A stretch of 55,896 nt of DNA, from assembly GCA_018240745.1 (NCBI GenBank), contig JAFEFF010000082.1, positions 1 to 55,896 of the forward strand. Reading direction: 5' to 3'. Source of the DNA: Pseudomonadota bacterium. Lineage in GTDB: Bacteria > Pseudomonadota > Alphaproteobacteria > Reyranellales > Reyranellaceae. The notes beneath the pieces are model-generated. The model ran no database searches and was not told where the DNA came from. It saw only the letters and a list, made by a program, of their open reading frames with translations. The translations under genes and the position numbers were made by a program. Position 1 is the stretch's first letter; each line of letters opens with the position of its first letter. Shown here piece by piece: positions 54,189-55,896 of this stretch.

Positions 54189-55654
54189 GGAAGAGCCTCG
54201 TCGCGGTGCTGGCCGTCGTCGTGGTGGCCGGCGCGGCTGTCGCTGCGGTGCCGACGATCGAGCGCTACGCCGCCCGGCAGATCAAGGCCGACATGGAGCG
54301 CGACGGCCAGGCGACCGTCGGGGCGGTGGAGGTCGGGCTGTTCGACCGCAGGATCTCGATCAAGGACATGCACTTCAAAGGTGCCGGCGATGTCAGGATC
54401 GGCCGTTGGCAGGCCTCCGGCCTTGCCTGGCCGCTATCGGAGCTGATCGAAGGCCGCACGCCGTTCTCCGGCCTCGAGCTCGGCGATCCCTTCCAGGCGA
54501 GACATCTCGAGCTGCACGACCTCGAGATCGTCGACAGGAACGTTCGGTGGACGATCGCATCCGCGGTCGCCGACGACCTGCGGCTCGACCGCTATCAACC
54601 GGTGCAGGGCGAAGGCCAGTTCACCGCGCTGTCGATGCGCATCATGAAGGCCGTATCGCTGGGGCGGCTCGAGCAGACGCAGTCCGTCTTCACCGATCCC
54701 GCCACCGGCAACAAGGTGGCGATCGGCAAGGTGACGATCGCCAACTACGACAAGAGCAAGGCCGGCTCGTTCGAGGTGAAGGATCTGGACGTCACGCCGA
54801 AGGGCGCCAGCGCACCGGCGTTCCGCATGGCCGACATGAAGCTCGCGGGCCTCGACCTGCACCGGCCGATCAACGCGATGTCCGTAGCGGGTTGGCGTCC
54901 CGGCATGCCGATCGGACGCATCGAGCTCGAATCGGCCAGCCTGACCGGCTTCGGCGGCGAGGGCCTGACCCGCAACGGCATCTCGCTGGGCAGCATCACC
55001 CAGCAGACCACGCACGAGGCCGGCGACGTCAAGCGCACGCGTCTGCGCGTCGAAGGCTTCGTGATCGCGCCGCCCTCCGGCGCTGCCCAGGCGTTGCAGC
55101 TCCGCACGGCGCTGCAGTCGATGGGCCTCGACGAGCTGCGCCTGGAATCGGACTGCTCCGGCACCGAGGATCGCGCCAAGGGCGAGGTTTCGATCGACCG
55201 TTGCGTCCTGAGCGGACCCGATCTCGGCGAGCTCACGCTCGCGTTCAAGCTGGTCAATGCCGACAAGCCCTTCTGGACAGCGATCGACGACGGCAACACC
55301 TTTGCGATCCTCGCCAGCAAGGTGGGGCTGGCGAGCGCCAGGGTCTCGCTGGCCGACCACGGCCTGCTCGACCGGACCCTGAAGGCGGTCGCGACCAACA
55401 GCGGCCAGCTCGTGGTGTCGGTGCGCAATGGCTTTGCCCAGGAGGTGCGACGCTACCAGCCGCCGGGCATCCTGATCACCGACGACCTGACCAGGATTCT
55501 CGATACGGTCGCGCGCTTCATCGAGACGGGCGGCACGCTCACCCTCGATGCCCGGCCCGAAACGCCGATCGGCATCGACAAGCTCCCCTATTTCCGCCAG
55601 CCCGGCCCCGACCTGGTGAACATGCTGGGGCTCTCGGCAACGCTCTCGAAGTAG
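54185..55654 (+). CDS. Periplasmic membrane-anchored protein of unknown function
   Basis: This 489-residue protein has one N-terminal membrane helix or signal anchor (about 5-23) and no recognised domain. The mature part is beta-rich with repeated short blocks (GRIELESASLTGFGGEG, VEVGLFDRRISIKDMHFKG, GKVTIANYDKSKAGSFEVKDLDV), a pattern reminiscent of AsmA-like or DUF945-type periplasmic proteins. It is GTG-started and overlaps maiA by four bases, so it is co-transcribed, though a role in tyrosine breakdown is not obvious. Confidence 0.6.
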   Translation: MRKSLVAVLAVVVVAGAAVAAVPTIERYAARQIKADMERDGQATVGAVEVGLFDRRISIKDMHFKGAGDVRIGRWQASGLAWPLSELIEGRTPFSGLELGDPFQARHLELHDLEIVDRNVRWTIASAVADDLRLDRYQPVQGEGQFTALSMRIMKAVSLGRLEQTQSVFTDPATGNKVAIGKVTIANYDKSKAGSFEVKDLDVTPKGASAPAFRMADMKLAGLDLHRPINAMSVAGWRPGMPIGRIELESASLTGFGGEGLTRNGISLGSITQQTTHEAGDVKRTRLRVEGFVIAPPSGAAQALQLRTALQSMGLDELRLESDCSGTEDRAKGEVSIDRCVLSGPDLGELTLAFKLVNADKPFWTAIDDGNTFAILASKVGLASARVSLADHGLLDRTLKAVATNSGQLVVSVRNGFAQEVRRYQPPGILITDDLTRILDTVARFIETGGTLTLDARPETPIGIDKLPYFRQPGPDLVNMLGLSATLSK

Positions 55655-55896
55655 CAATTCCTCCCCGTCTGAATGCTACGGGGTGGACACATCTGATCGG
55701 AGACCCTCTCCGCGCGCGTCATACGCGTGGGGAGAGGGAGGGGACCCGCGCTTGCGCGGGGAGGGAGAGGTGTCAGGATTCTTTTCTTTCGTTACTCCAC
55801 GACGTTTTCGTAACGCCGACCACCTCACCCTCCCATTGCTTCGCAATGGGCCCCGCCCTCTCCCCCACTGCGTGGCGGAGAGGGAGCATAAGCAAG
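55655..55896. repeat. Cluster of GC-rich hairpin repeats at the right edge
   Basis: No gene is visible in these 242 bases. Hairpins include CCCTCTCC/GGAGAGGG (55704-55711/55731-55738) with inner CGCGT/ACGCG, CCCGCGC/GCGCGGG (55745-55751/55754-55760), CCCATTGC/GCAATGGG (55832-55839/55843-55850) and a second CCCTCTCC/GGAGAGGG (55856-55863/55877-55884). The unit type is a known class of dispersed bacterial palindromes. Its ends lie near or beyond the window edge. Confidence 0.8.

Overview
The window is a GC-rich chromosomal segment of an alphaproteobacterium. No 16S rRNA is present, so the lineage is inferred from gene content: an NDUFA12-mlaD-DUF2155 block facing aat-accC-accB-aroQ, a DUF2794 gene, a COG3146 acetyltransferase, an N-terminally extended clpS beside clpA, a B12-dependent class II ribonucleotide reductase, and several GC-rich palindromic repeat families. 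A Rhodospirillales/Reyranella-like origin is my best guess, at low confidence. I see no insertion sequence, prophage, integrase, CRISPR array, rRNA or tRNA. Coding density is high and the window is mostly housekeeping DNA.

Layout. 1-9.4 kb is accessory metabolism: the end of a cytochrome bo3 oxidase operon (cyoAB), a cupin/DinB pair divergent from a TetR regulator, a methyltransferase and membrane-protein pair divergent from an AraC regulator, and a cobalt-type nitrile hydratase operon (alpha, beta, activator, then an MpaB-like protein and an ArsC/YffB-like protein). 9.5-12.9 kb is an envelope/ribosome-assembly operon (YfgM-like protein, bamB, der). 13.2-23.2 kb is a long minus-strand run: dnaB, alr, mlaE, mlaF, radA, cvpA, purF and a short-chain dehydrogenase, with cfa ahead of it. 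23.4-24.8 kb is rpsF-rpsR-rplI with a visible promoter, structured leader and terminator. 25.0-30.1 kb is the type II fatty-acid cluster fabD-fabG-acpP-fabF followed by mltG and a membrane J-domain protein. 30.2-34.3 kb makes sugar nucleotides (galU, ugd, phosphomannomutase). 34.3-40.7 kb holds a SPOR-domain D-Ala-D-Ala carboxypeptidase, a secreted unknown, clpS-clpA and a COG3146 acetyltransferase.

40.7-45.0 kb is the least ordinary stretch. It holds nrdJ with two NrdR-box-like sites over a predicted promoter. Downstream of nrdJ on the same strand is an 18-codon gene for an Ala/Lys-repeat peptide, followed by an RNA segment predicted to fold into a closed, branched structure and ending in a strong intrinsic terminator. 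I could not match that RNA to a known family.

45.0-49.6 kb is the NDUFA12-mlaD-DUF2155 block convergent with the minus-strand genes aroQ-accB-accC-aat. 49.6-54.2 kb is a complete homogentisate pathway (MarR regulator, hppD, homogentisate dioxygenase, fumarylacetoacetase, maleylacetoacetate isomerase), which would take 4-hydroxyphenylpyruvate to fumarate and acetoacetate. A 489-residue protein of unknown function and a cluster of palindromic repeats close the window. Repeat elements recur between genes, and one of them overlaps the start of the DUF2155 gene and supplies part of its signal peptide.
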